Below are positions 12,901 to 25,700 of a stretch of 64,000 bases of DNA, in pieces (positions within the stretch are counted from its first letter, which is position 1; each line of letters begins with the position of its first letter). The notes below the pieces were generated by a model, which searched no databases, had not been told where the DNA came from, and saw only the letters and a list, made by a program, of their open reading frames with translations. A program made the translations under genes and the position numbers. Source of the stretch: Larus michahellis (lineage: Eukaryota; Chordata; Aves; Charadriiformes; Laridae). The stretch lies in NCBI RefSeq assembly GCF_964199755.1, contig NC_133896.1:65203142-65267141 (forward strand). Reading direction: 5' to 3'.

Positions 12901-15900
12901 GTTATATCTTTAAAAATGCTATTTACAACACTATTCTGCATACCAGCAATTTTTAGTTTGTATGTATCTTTAGCTCATCTCACCTTTTGATCCAAGAGAC
13001 CTTTAATTAGAGCAATTCTTTCTATTACCATTTCAAATGGTTTTGTACAAGAAAAAGGAGAGTTGATTTTTTTTTTTAAACTCAGCCAGGACTCGTAATC
13101 ATTTATGGCTTTATGAAATAAACACAGTGATATTAATCTCTACCCAGGAATGAAATGTACATCAATACAGCCTGTAAATTCTTGCTTCAGTACAGCTTTC
13201 TGGTCTGTAAACACTTTGAATGATTCTAGCCTCACATCCTTCTCACCTGATTGATATGCACTTTGCAGGTTTTTAGAAAGTTCTAGCTTCAGCTCTTTCT
13301 TGGCAAAACTTTGCTCTTAAGGATGCACAGCTAATATAGCAGTAGATCTGCTCTTTATCATAATCAGCAAAGCTCCAATAGCTTAATAGGCAGTATACTG
13401 ATTTATGAGAGCTGGGTGTATCCTGTAGTCCCTGAAATTGTCCTCTTTGTATGATCTAGAGGCAAATCAGAGTTAATGTGCAGTAGATATGTCTGAAAGC
13501 TAAATTCGTCCCATAATCCTGACATTCATCACTATTTACTATGCCCTGTCCGCTTTAGCATTGTTTCCGGGTTCCATTAAATCTAGCAAAACTTGTAATT
13601 AATGATTGATTCCATTTATTTTCTGGCACTGTATCTGTAGGGTTGCTGTCAAAGGAGTGTTGCTGGATTACACTTTTATTTATTTATCTACTTGTTTCAG
13701 TCTCAGTGGTTTAATGAGCCTGCATCACCTCCAGAAAACTGATGACAGGACAGTAGGAAAACAGTCTGCTTTGAGGGACACAGCTGGTATTTTGTAGCCC
13801 TGCCTGCTTGTAATGCTCTGGGACTTGTGCACGTGCACACTCATTGAAAAAGCAGAACATCTGAGCATAAAATCATGGCAACTTTAGCAACACGTTTTTC
13901 AATTTAATTCAATTTTTACATTTTTTAAAAACGCAACGGTATTTAAACAATTTTAGAAATTAAGGGTGGCTGCTTTCCCTACCCACACACAATGTGCACT
14001 TAGTAAGAGAACATTCCAGTTCCCCATAGATATAAGGGAAGGTAATCTATGGCTTTAGAAAATAGGTGAGCCTAGAAGCAGTAGTTTAGACTCTGCTCTC
14101 TCTCAGATTCTGTTTTCCAGAGAGGTTAAGTCAGCATTTACAGTGAACATACTCCATGCCCAAGGACAGATCTTCAACAGCTCTAAAGGGATGCTCTCTT
14201 GCCTCAGTTGCTGATATATCTGTATCTAAAATCTTAAACCTTGGCTTCCCACAACTAAATAACTGGAATTTTGCTTTCCCAGTATGCCTACAGCGTAACT
14301 ATAAGCTGAGATCATTCATGTATTTTGCAAAACATGTCCTCCTCAACAGATTTGTAGGAAAGGTCTTAAGAAGAGTTTTATCATAATCCTTAAGTGATAG
14401 CTTAATTTACTTAGCATGCTCATTATGAAATTACTTACTTACTCTGAATGATTCTATAAAGGTACATGTTTTAAGGAATTTAAATATTGGGTAATTTTAT
14501 ATTGAAGCTGAGAGTAACACATTATTTCTATTGCAAACACAATGAGTTGACAAAGCACAGCCTAAATAACAGTATTATGGAATTCATATGATCTTTATAT
14601 TTGATAAAATTCTAACATATATATTTATAGTGCCATTCACGCATGACAGTTTTACATGTTCACAACTGAAGAACAAAGCTAGTGAAAAGTGAGTGTAAAT
14701 TTGAAAATACAAATGATAACTAAGATGTATCTGCAGCCCACATACTGATCACAAGTGTTCTTTCTCCTTTTCTCAAAGAACTGTCGCTGCATAAAACAAA
14801 TGGTAGATGAATATTTTGTTTCATTTAAGAGAAAGCAAAAACCACACACAGGGTCACTGTGAGAATATGTAGGTGAATGCAGCGTCCCAACCCGCTGATG
14901 AAGCTATAGAAAGAACAGGCAGCTTATCCTGGTATAAGCCCCTGAGGCACCCACATCCTCAAGAAGGAGCCACATCTAGTGAGCATGAAAGGGACTTGCC
15001 TCAGCAAACAGAAAGTATTTTCAAAGAATGTTAGGGAGTTAAGTGCTCTAGAGATGCCCAGATTCCCTCATCTTTTCTCTGTAGTAGAACAGAGTATCAC
15101 TTCTGTTTTTCCCTCTCCATATTTGTAGTGGCTTTTAGGAATAGCATTAGGGCAGCCACTACAAAAGATATCAAATAAGTGAAGAAGTGGAGGTGGGTAA
15201 CAGTTGTACTATAAGGGACCTTATTCTATGCTCATGACCTTGACCTCTCCACATCATGACAATCTGTGTCTATAAAATGCTGAATTCTCCACCTATTATA
15301 TGGGAGGAAAATTCTTCAATGGAGAAATGAGAGAAAACATCATTAGTTCAAACTCATAATTTCCATTCCTCTGCATGAAAATTACCTGTCAAGGGAATAA
15401 TAAGGCCCTTCGTCGTGCCTCTAGCAGTACAAAGTATTGCCAGGAATTTAAGGAGAAAACTGAACAAGCTGACCTTATTTAAACTTCAGTCTGCCTAAAT
15501 TCTGAAAAGCACTTACATCTATAAAATGGCATTCAGTGAATAAAAGGGGAGAAGATTGGAGGAATGAGGTTTTCCTGTCTTTCCCTCTAAAATGCCAATT
15601 ATTGCTTAGATTGCACATTATTTGCCAAGCCTGGTGATTCATAACCTTGAATACCCAAATGCTCACCACATGGTTGCAAAGGCTTTTTTTGTAACAGACT
15701 ACATAAAGGAATCTAGCCAAAACCCAGACTGAATTTAGATTCTACCATTGATTTAATTTAAAATTTTCCTCCACTGGTCTTAGCGAAACCGCACACAAGC
15801 AAATCCCCAAATAATGTGTCAGGACTGAACACAGAACACAAATCAAATGTCCAACTCAACAGTTTTCAGAGCACTCCCCCTCCAGAACCGTATCACTCTC

Positions 15901-18200
15901 TGGTTATGCCAAGGAAATCTGACAGCAAATTCCTGAATGTTGTGCTTTAATCCTTTCGCTTAGAAATTCAGTGTGATGTTTCTGTGCTTGTCATGGAGAA
16001 ATCAGGAGTGAAAAGGAAAATGCTGACAGGTCTGACTTCACTTATAACTGTTGTGTTGTCTGTGAAGTCACACTATTCAGTGTGTTAGTGCAGGTGTGTA
16101 TGCACTCTTCCATATTGATAACAGAAGGAGAGAAACTAGTGATCTCCTAAGAGACAAGAGTTAAACCTTTTAGACTTAAGTGATCTTAATAAAACAGTGT
16201 GCATTGAATCAAATCAACTTAGCTCGTTTACGGCCTTAAATATTCACCGGAGAATCTGCACAAGAAAAAAATTTCCACTTTCTTACTAATAACCAGTGAT
16301 AGTGGAGAGAGATGCTGGGACTGCCGTTTATACCTAATCAGGATATGCTTTAAGTTTTTATAATTTCCTTGGCTGCTACTCATTTCTATGGAGTTATTTA
16401 ATGGAATAGTCCTTACTGTGATTAAGCCTATTTATTATTAATGATGTGATTGTTTCTTTTGTCCTCTCCCTTGTTCAAATGGCTTTAAATCCTGATCATG
16501 GAAGACACAGTTGGTCAAATTCTGATCTCAGTAAGATTGTCATAAACTGAAATACTTAACTACATTGAGTCAAAGGAATCATTCCTAATTTATAAAGGTA
16601 CAAAATAAAAATCTGGTAAAGCGTATCAACGTTAGACAAACATAAAATTCATTGCTTCATCCTCATGAAAACACAGCAAACTACAAAGATCAGTGGAGCT
16701 TCTTGAAGAAAAGACAAATGAGTGGGTTAACTGATCCAGAAACAAAACAAAATTAAACCAACCTTTACCAACAAACATTTAAAAAGTGCTGAACTACCCA
16801 GAACATGACTAACATTAGCCACAGACAACATCTTAATTTCAAATGAAAAACCTATGAAATCATAGCCCCATGTGAACAAAAGGAGCTAAAAATAAACAAA
16901 TCCCAGTCCTGCCCAAATAGGGCAAGATATTGAACGGACCTAGGGAAGCTGGTAGACTCTGGAGGTCGGGCAAAACATTGGTAAAATTAAACATAATTTT
17001 GAAAAGATTAATTTCTAAACTTGAAAATTTAACTCCATTTTAGTGCATACTTCTTAAAATATGAAGAGACGGTTCTTTCAGAACAACTGCAAGTAGTTAG
17101 TTAGGGGTTTTTTTTCCAATGCAAAACCAGTAATAAAAACGGTTCTGCTTCTGAAAAGAGTGGCTACTCCTTCCCCCCTGCCCATTTCCTTCACCCTCAA
17201 AATAAACTAAATGCAGCTGTTTTGTTTCATCTGAAATTATTGGAATAATTGGGTTTGTTATCTTTTGTAGCCTATACTTCCATCCAAATTTTAACCCACT
17301 GTGGATTATCTGAACTTTGGGACATCATCTATGTACCACTATATGCAAAAAAAACCCAACAGCAGATTGATGTGAACTTCTGATAACTATGGCACTTAGC
17401 AGATGAAATATTAGTCAGCTGTCTGTGGTTCTCAGGAAAAAATCACCCAAGAGCAAATGGCACTCTAAAGATGCATTCCTTTCTTCAGCTTGGAACTGTC
17501 AGGTGAGGATTTTTATATATAGGCATAAAACAAAGTCTACAAAATGTTGCTCTTCCTGTATTGGTTATATTGGTAACCAGCTTTCCAAGATGATGTTACT
17601 GACCTTCTGTGTCACTTAGCACAGACTTAAAAGACAACAATGAAGTCACAGACCTACCAGTGACCTCCTTTGGATTCCTGTAGCTGGAGATGTGCAGATG
17701 GAGGCTCTCAAAGCCAATCAAGATGCTGAAGTAGTGCCCTTGCTTGCTAGTGGGCTGCACTTTAGAGGCTAATATGGTTAACGTGTCTTCCTAATTGTCT
17801 AGAAATAGTTGACTGGTCTTGCTTGCAGACAGTGCAAAAGGTAAGGACTCTCCTTTGGATACTGCACATTTTCTCAGCATGAGCAATTTTTCTGCTGCCA
17901 AGATCCCCTTGCTGTGATGAATTTTTAAATCTCCGACACATAGACATATCCTGGGAAATCTTCAAATGGTTAGTTATCTTGACTTTCCAGGCTCTTTGTT
18001 TTACCACAATCATTCAAAGAGAAGCCAAAGATCAGATCCCTGAATACTTAATATTGCTTATTGTGGTTTTCGCATCCAAAGATTGCTTCTTCACTTTTTT
18101 TTATAAACTGTTTTCAAGTACTTTCTTTAATTCAATGAAAATTATTTGCTTGTTTCTCAAATCTATTTCTATTTTAATATTTAATATCTTCCAGCTTTGA

Positions 18201-19797
18201 AGACATGAGGAAGAAGAGGAAATGATCGGTGACGTGCTACACCGCTTGGATGCACACAAGTCTATGGGACCGGATGGGTTACATCCAAGAGTGCTGAAAG
18301 AGTTGGCAGACGTGCTCACCAAGCCACTTTCCATTATCTACCTGAAGTCATGGCTAACTGTGGAGGTCCCAATAGACTGGAGGGTAGCAAATGTAGCACC
18401 CATCTACAAAACAGGCAGAAAGGAGGATCCGGGAAACTATAGACCTGTCAGTCTGACCTCGGTAGCAGGGAAGGTCATGGAGCAGATCATCTTGAGTGCC
18501 ATTACAAGTCATATAATGGACAAGCAGGGGATCAGGACTAGTCAGCATGGGTTTATGAAAGGCAGGTCCTGCCTGACGAACCTGATTTCCTTCTATGACA
18601 AGATGACACGATTATTGGATGAAGGAAAGGCTGTGGACATTGTCTACCTAGACTTTCGAAAAGCGTTTGACACTGTCCCCCATAGAATTCTCATGGAAAA
18701 ACTGTCGGCTCATGGCCTGGATGAGCATACGATCTGCTGGGTCAAGCACTGGCTGGATGGGTGGTCCCAAAGAGTGGTGGTCAATGGAGTTAAATCCAGC
18801 TGGCAGCCGGTCACAAGTGGTGTCCCTCAGGGCTCAGCATTGGGACCATTTCCGTTTAACATCTTTATTGATGACCTTGATAAGGACATAAAGTGTATCA
18901 TCAGCAAGTTTGCAGATGACACAAAGCTAAGCAGGAGTGTTGATCTGCATGACGATAGGGAGGCTCTACAGAGAGACTTGGATAGATTGGACCGATGGGC
19001 CAATGCTAATGGAATGTGCTTCAACAAGGCCAAGTGCCGGGTCCTGCACTTGGGCCACAACAACCCCACACATCACTACAGGCTTGGGGAAGTGTGGCTG
19101 GAGAGCTGCCTGGCAGAAAAGGACCTGGGGGTTCTAATTGACAAGCAGCTGAACATGAGCCAGCAGTGTGCCCAGGTGGCCAAGAAAGCCAATGGCATCC
19201 TGGCTTGTATTAGAAATAGTGTGACCAGCAGAAGTAGGGAGGTGATTGTCCCCCTGTACTCAGCACTGGTGAGGCCACACCTTGAGTATTGTGTCCAGTT
19301 CTGGGCACCTCAATATGAGAGAGATATCGAGGTGCTGGAGCGAGTGCAGAGGAGGGCAACGAAGCTGGTGAAGGGCCTGGAGAATAAATCTTATGAGGAG
19401 CGATTGAAGGAGCTGGGACTGTTTAGTTTGAGGAAGAGGGGGCTGAGGGGAGACCTCATCGGTCTCTACAACTACTTGAAAGGCCATTGTAGAGAGGTTG
19501 GTGCTGGTCTCTTCTCACAGGTAATTAGTGATAGAACAAGAGGGAATGGGTTCAAGCTGCAGCAGGGTAGGTTTAGGCTGGACATTAGGAAAAAATTCTT
19601 CACAGAAAGAGTGGTCAGACACTGGAATAGGCTGCCCAGGGAGGTGGTGGAGTCACCATCCCTGAATATGTTTAAGACTCGTTTAGATGTGGTGTTAAGG
19701 GATAGGGTGTAAGGGAGAACTTTATAGAGTGGAGTTGATGGTTGGACTCGATGATCCCAAGGGTCTTTTCCAAACTAAATGATTCTATGATTCTATG
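18201..19797 (+). mobile_element. 5'-truncated CR1 LINE with complete 3' end
   Basis: A non-LTR retrotransposon copy of about 1.6 kb. The 3' end is diagnostic: after the RT stop there is a short 3' UTR (ggttggactcgatgatccca followed by agggtcttttccaa), then two perfect ATTCTATG octamers at 19782-19797. The 5' side is truncated inside the RT region. An in-frame TGA at 18198-18200 sits just before the homology begins, so the endonuclease and ORF1 are absent. CR1 copies are usually 5'-truncated, and I see no clear target-site duplication. The 3' tail differs from that of the copies at 28.0 and 55.8 kb, so it belongs to another CR1 subfamily, which I do not name. Confidence 0.95.
18222..19712 (+). 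CDS. CR1 ORF2 C-terminal fragment: reverse transcriptase, 496 codons uninterrupted
   Basis: This encodes the RT and C-terminal part of CR1 ORF2p, which in a full element copies CR1 RNA at a nicked target. Visible RT motifs are [14 protein letters not shown] (residues 12-25), NYRPVSLTS (72-80), the palm motif [11 protein letters not shown] with catalytic Asp144, [11 protein letters not shown] (199-209) and FADD (230-233) with Asp232 and Asp233. The C-terminal block [13 protein letters not shown] and the [21 protein letters not shown] region are also present. All three catalytic Asp are kept and there is no stop or frameshift, which suggests a fairly young insertion. The first Met is simply internal to the truncated frame; codons upstream back to 18201 are also open. 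The block after LGP reads FPFNIF where CR1 proteins usually have a V-L-F-type segment (from memory), so activity is doubtful. No endonuclease domain, so not autonomous. Confidence 0.93.
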   Translation: MIGDVLHRLDAHKSMGPDGLHPRVLKELADVLTKPLSIIYLKSWLTVEVPIDWRVANVAPIYKTGRKEDPGNYRPVSLTSVAGKVMEQIILSAITSHIMDKQGIRTSQHGFMKGRSCLTNLISFYDKMTRLLDEGKAVDIVYLDFRKAFDTVPHRILMEKLSAHGLDEHTICWVKHWLDGWSQRVVVNGVKSSWQPVTSGVPQGSALGPFPFNIFIDDLDKDIKCIISKFADDTKLSRSVDLHDDREALQRDLDRLDRWANANGMCFNKAKCRVLHLGHNNPTHHYRLGEVWLESCLAEKDLGVLIDKQLNMSQQCAQVAKKANGILACIRNSVTSRSREVIVPLYSALVRPHLEYCVQFWAPQYERDIEVLERVQRRATKLVKGLENKSYEERLKELGLFSLRKRGLRGDLIGLYNYLKGHCREVGAGLFSQVISDRTRGNGFKLQQGRFRLDIRKKFFTERVVRHWNRLPREVVESPSLNMFKTRLDVVLRDRV

Positions 19798-22700
19798 GCA
19801 TGAAATAGTATGATAGAAGTATCACTTCTTTATTAAAAGTCAGTCTAACATATGCATATTTTGGACCATGAAGAAGGCATAATGCTGTCCAAAATTCATT
19901 CAGTTCTTGTGTTTAATGCCCTACACAAGCTTTCCAGTCTGACTTTTCCCAACTCTGATATTATAGTATATACTATTCTTTCCTGTACTGTAAAATGCAG
20001 ATTATACTGCAGTTCTTTCATTCCCAGTCTAACAGGAACATTTTTTAAAGCTGTCACTTTGTTAATCGTTTTGTAGAAGCTATAGCAACAGAGAGATATT
20101 TTTTTTTGTTTCAGTTGATTGTGACAGAAATTATGAATTACCATTTATGCATAACCTTTTCATCAGCAATATTGCAGCAACTTAAAATCAAGTGATAACA
20201 TAGAACATATTATCTAATGCCTGCACATGGCTTTTCAGGCAAAGCTGTCCTGACCATTCTTCACTTGTAGAAAGCCCCAAATGCAGTGGTTGTGCTTTCA
20301 CACCATCATCCAGTTGCAGCGGAGGTGAAAGTCAGGCCTACACAAAAGGATCTTGGAGAACCCTTATGCACTCTGGCATGGTGTGATTTCTCTGTGATAT
20401 TATGTAAATGGAGAATTTATGGCCATGTTATCAGCCTTATCTCTTTGCATGGTTTATGCTCCACATGCAAGATAGGTAGCAAGCAGAGCACAGGCTGACT
20501 AGTGCTTCTTATCTTTTCCTTGGCAATGGTCTTCCCCAAAAGCTCTAGTCTGATGCTCACAGCAAAACTGAGAGGTTTACCTCTAGGAGAGATTTACTTT
20601 CTTTACGTTTCTGAAGAAAGGCACTAAACTCCTGTGTGTATCCACACTTCAGAAAGTATTGGAGGAAGGCACTACTGACACAGCTGGAAGTCTCCATATA
20701 AAGTAAGAAGCAAGTTCCAAAAGCAGAAGCTCTGCAAACTTTCTTGTCCTGACTTTGGGTAAATTTAACCTCCTTACTAGCACTGCCTAGTTCAGAATGT
20801 ATTCTTGCACCTGTAACACGGTTTTAACCATGCAGCTGCAAACCATTCTCCCCTCTTCTGCAGCCTGATCAGAATGGCATCCACCTGACATTATAAATAA
20901 CAAGTACCTCACATGGAAACACAGACTCCATTTTTCATTCATTTAAGCATAGTACTTTGTTCCTGTATCAAAAAGAATAATGAATTCTGGAACACATGTA
21001 GAAAATCCTGCTATTTTCTGTAAAAGGAGAATCTCATGCTATCTCACCTGTGTGCATAAGAATCTTGTTACCTCATCAAACCAGAGCTAATAGCAGCCGT
21101 TTTGACTACATTTCTCAGCAGTAGAAAGGATAGGTGAGCTTTGGCAGATCTTGCTACAGTAGTTTAAGGCATGATATTGCCTAGATATTTAATCCAGTCT
21201 CTTCTCTTAAAGTTATTGATTTCTTCCCTCCATCCCTCCAACTGGCACAGGAGGTGGTCGTGATTCAGATTCTTACAGTCATTGCTCAGCATCGGCACTG
21301 AAGGTGAGTTCGCACTGTGCCACCAGACTGCAATTCAAAGCGGCCGAACTAAGAGCAGACAAGACTGGTGTGACCTGCACCAGTAAAAGGCTGGATCAGA
21401 TTGCTTTGGTGCTGTGGTTTAAAGTTTTATTTAGGAAATATATAAAAACATACATATACTATAGATTCTGATTATGAGTCTAAATTATGATCTTCTGGAG
21501 AAACAGACCTTAATTTCTTTTTTTATTTTTTTTCAAATCAGAGGCACAGAGGTGCTGGCCTGAAGAGTCCTGACAGTAGATCAGGATTAGAAAAATTCAG
21601 GAGGGGGAGGTCCTTTGCTTGTTATTAACACAGTTACTTGGATGCAAACTTTAAATCAGGAAGGTGGCTAGAAGCTGGCAGATGGGGAATGATCATTCTA
21701 TTCTTGCCATGTTTTTTGCACTCTTTCCCAAATCATCAAATACTGGCTACTGTCAGAAAGTAGATACGGAGCTCGATGGACACTGGTATTAAGGAGCTTG
21801 ACAGCACTGTGACTGCATTCTTTTGTTATCCTTATCATGCTTGTACTGGCATCATTAGGCTAATATGAATATGCACAAAAGAATGTGATTTTTTTTTTTC
21901 TGCTGAAATGCTTGCAGTGATTTGTGGCAATAACGGCATATACAACCTTACAGCATAATCAAATATAATTCAAATACAGAAAAGATTACAAATGCCTAAT
22001 ATCTACTCTGGAGGTGTAAAAATTAGCTCAAACCCATTCTCTCTTCTCCAGACCCTCAAAGAGCATAACCCATTCTAGGACCAATGTTATTTTAATTCTG
22101 TTCTAGTAATTAGGAAACAGGACAACTAGTTTCCCATATAACTGTCAGATAGAATTGAAAGTAAAAGTATTTACTGGGATATATCTGATTTGAAATCTAA
22201 TGTTTATGACCTGTGGAAATGCCCTAAAAAGCTTTCTTCCACGAAGTATTATTTCAAGTCAAGTTCTAAACACAATTGTAAAAGACAAGATTAAAAGAAA
22301 TATGTGTATGAGTAATGGACATATTCATTCATTACACAAGAACTTGAGACGCGTGGTTTTTTGCGGTACATGTTAACAAAAAAGCTACTGTTACAAACAT
22401 TCTATCTGAATACAGGGGAAGAAAATGTGCCAAACTTAATACATGACTGACTCGATATAGCTTGGTAATGGTTCTGCTTTATGGTTACCATCGATAAACT
22501 GAGCCATTTAATCTCTAAATCTCTTGAATACAGCTTGGGTAAAAAGATCACTTTTTTTTAAAGAAATGCAAAGACCACAGTTCTGCACATGGCTTTGTGC
22601 TGGCGAGTTACTGTACCTGGGCAGAGATCCGGCAACAAAGCATCATCTAGAAAAATTTGCAGTATGAAGTCTTTGCTCTTTTGCCAATGCATTTTGCTCA

Positions 22701-25700
22701 AGAATTAAGATTAAATTACAATTTATCCATACATGAATGTTGTTTGCAACTTCTGTAATTCCTTGTGAGGCCAAAAATCCCATGCTTTTCTGGCATCCAT
22801 CAAACCTTGTGGACATTCGGAAATTTTTTTATGGGAGCAGGCGGTTACAGTTTCTTCTGCATTCCCACTTGTATTCATTTATCTAAGCAGGTATATTAAT
22901 AGAAAAGTCCACATAAAACAGTTTACAGCTGTGTTTGGATGAGGGCAAGGACATATAAAGTTAAATGGAAGCAGTCATTTTGAAAAATAATATTTTCAAC
23001 AATGTAAAATATGTTAGAAAAAAATAGATAAAAGTCATCTTCTCTTTTGGTATTTTCTTGTGAGGCTACAGTTCATGCCATTATGCAAAAGGACAATGAT
23101 TGCTGCAGTCATCATTAATGTTTTATTGTTCAAGTAAAAATAATCACTTTTCCTGTGGTTATTAACATTTTAACATTATAAATGTTTATTAAAACAGTCA
23201 AAACCTGTGTTTTCTGTTTCTGAAAAAGCACGCAGACCAAATTAGTCCTGGGTAAGAAGTGTAAAACCATTTCTAAGATTAATTTGCTCAAATAGTGCTT
23301 ATAATCATGAACCTTTTTGTGTTTGACTATTACAGCAAACTTGCTTTTTGGCAGAAATATATAAAACATTGAACTTTAAGTGACCACTAGAGAATATTTG
23401 TGGAAAACAAACTGTGAATTTATAAATATTCCATTCCCATCCTCAGTTAATCAGGATATGAAGCTTACCTTATGATCTCAATACACATTTAAAATCAACC
23501 AACACAGCACAAATTTCAGCCTCTGCCTCTATGCTTCTGCATAGTTTATGGACCAAGAATTACTAATGAGAATTTTTAAGATGTCTGAAGTATACAGATT
23601 TTGGGTTGTTTTGGCACTGCCTGCATTAGCAAATAGTACAGCACAGTTGGAGAGACCCACAGGGTGAAACCATTGGTGCTGAGAGTCCAATACCCACAAC
23701 ACATTTTTCAGAAGGTTTAAGCTAGCCCCCGGATGAATAAGTGACAAATGAGTACTCATTAATGGCTGGAGTGTGTTGAGCACACTCTTAGATCTCTTCT
23801 TCCAGGTTCATTTCTTTGGAAAGGAACACGGCTCATAGCTCTGAGACCACCCCAAAATGCAAACCGAAGCACAGAGAAAGGGGACAACTGGAATTGCGCT
23901 CCTGATCTGGACAAAAACAGGGCTGTAGGTGGGCATTGTTTGTTGTCAGAATTTATAATGTAAGGTACTTCTGTGCAAAATAAAACCAATAATACTCAAT
24001 TTCTATTATGTGAACTTCTGAAACAGTCATAAGTATCTTTGCGTGAGTCTAAAATACTAGCACATATTTCAAAGATTATAACTATGTATACGTATTTTAT
24101 TTCAGGTCACAGTCTTCTTCAAACTTAACATGTACATTTATAAACACATTTAAATGACTTTGTGATAAAGATTTTTCCCCCCAATAAAGCTAGAGTTCAG
24201 ACTAGCTTCCTTTTCTGAGAAATGGTGTGTTACTTTAATTTCACAGTATGTACTTTTCTGACATGAGGAGAGATAATATAATAAACTTTCTTCTAGGAAG
24301 ATCTTTAAAGTCAATATCTAAATCACCAGGGTTATACATTTCAAAAAAATAAAAGCCTTGAATTATGTCAGGCAGCGATATGGCACTGGCGAAACCTTTA
24401 GAGTTAGCAGTATGGTAGATTAGCTTTCTAGCTTTTCACCTCTACAGAAGTAGCTTCAGATTCTGGTGCCAGTTTAGCTCAGAAATAAAATGAGTTTGCA
24501 ATTTTCCTGCTAATACCTGGTGGTTAGTCTCAAAGAACTTGTGCCTGGTTCTGGATGATTACCAGTGCTAGTTTAATAGAAACTTATCACTAGCATAGCA
24601 GGCGTAGCACATTATTAGTGAGGTGCATTACATGTCAAAATAAATTCATAGCATCTATAGCTAAAGTCAGTCCTTCTAGTCACTGAGTCTCAAAAATAGC
24701 GTGCTAACGCTTTACCTTAGCATGGCCAGTTTTTAAGAAGCCGTGCCCAGTAAAGAATTAGCATGCAGATGGAATTTCCTTCTCCTCCAGCAGATGAAAT
24801 TTGAATCACGCTTTGGGAAAAGTATAAGAAAATTTACTGTCTTGAGGTACCTCTTCTGTAGATAAACAGCAGCAGTTTTAGTATTCCATAAGGACGGAAA
24901 ATGTATAAAATTATCATTTGAAGAAATAATTAAAATTCTGTGAGTGACATTTCTTTCTATGTAGAGATACAGACACACACAACCTATTTGCTAGACTTAA
25001 TCCAGACATAATGGATGGCAGCTGTTAATTTCCATGTAAGTATGGAAGCCCTTCTTGAACAAAAACTAACTAAATCATATGATCACGGAACACTTTTGTG
25101 TGTAGCAAGGTTGTGGGGTCAGATTAGTAAATATTAATTCACAAAGCATTCATTTTATCAAATACATATTCGAAGTTCAGATATTTGTGTGATAAAATTA
25201 AAAAAAAACCAAAGAAACATAGCTTCTCTTTTCTATTTATAGAACGCGAGGGAGCACTTATATAACAACTGTATGAAAGGCATCAAAAGTTTTCATTCCT
25301 TAAATTTGTTACATTTCACATCCCCTTGGAAATGTCACTTCTAAGTGACAAAGGTTGATTCTTTCCTTGAATGTTATTTAAAATATTAGCATTTTTATAA
25401 AAGCTCATTTGAATCTGCAGTATTTCTTTATGAAATGTGGTATAATCAAATTGCTTATCCAGATCCACACTGCATTACTCTTTTTATAATGGTGTGATAG
25501 CTGCATTCATTACTGTTATACCGGTATAAAAGCTAGACAAAAACAGTGAGGAATCAGGACCCTATTCTCTTTATTAACAGATCAGTTTTTATCTGAAAAC
25601 AAAGACTGAATGTTTTCTACTTTGCATATTTTAAATTATCTCTACCAAAAAAAGGAGAAATGTCTATTTCCAAGACCTATACACACTATTCATTATGTCT

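Larger units (their letters stand above)
5166..18200. other. Intergenic AT-rich DNA, no gene seen
   Basis: Thirteen kilobases without a supportable exon or RNA gene. It holds simple AT-rich and TG-rich tracts (listed separately), a T-run at 9666-9680 and many short frames with no recognisable domain. The downstream end is the insertion point of a CR1 element near 18200. Confidence 0.55.
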
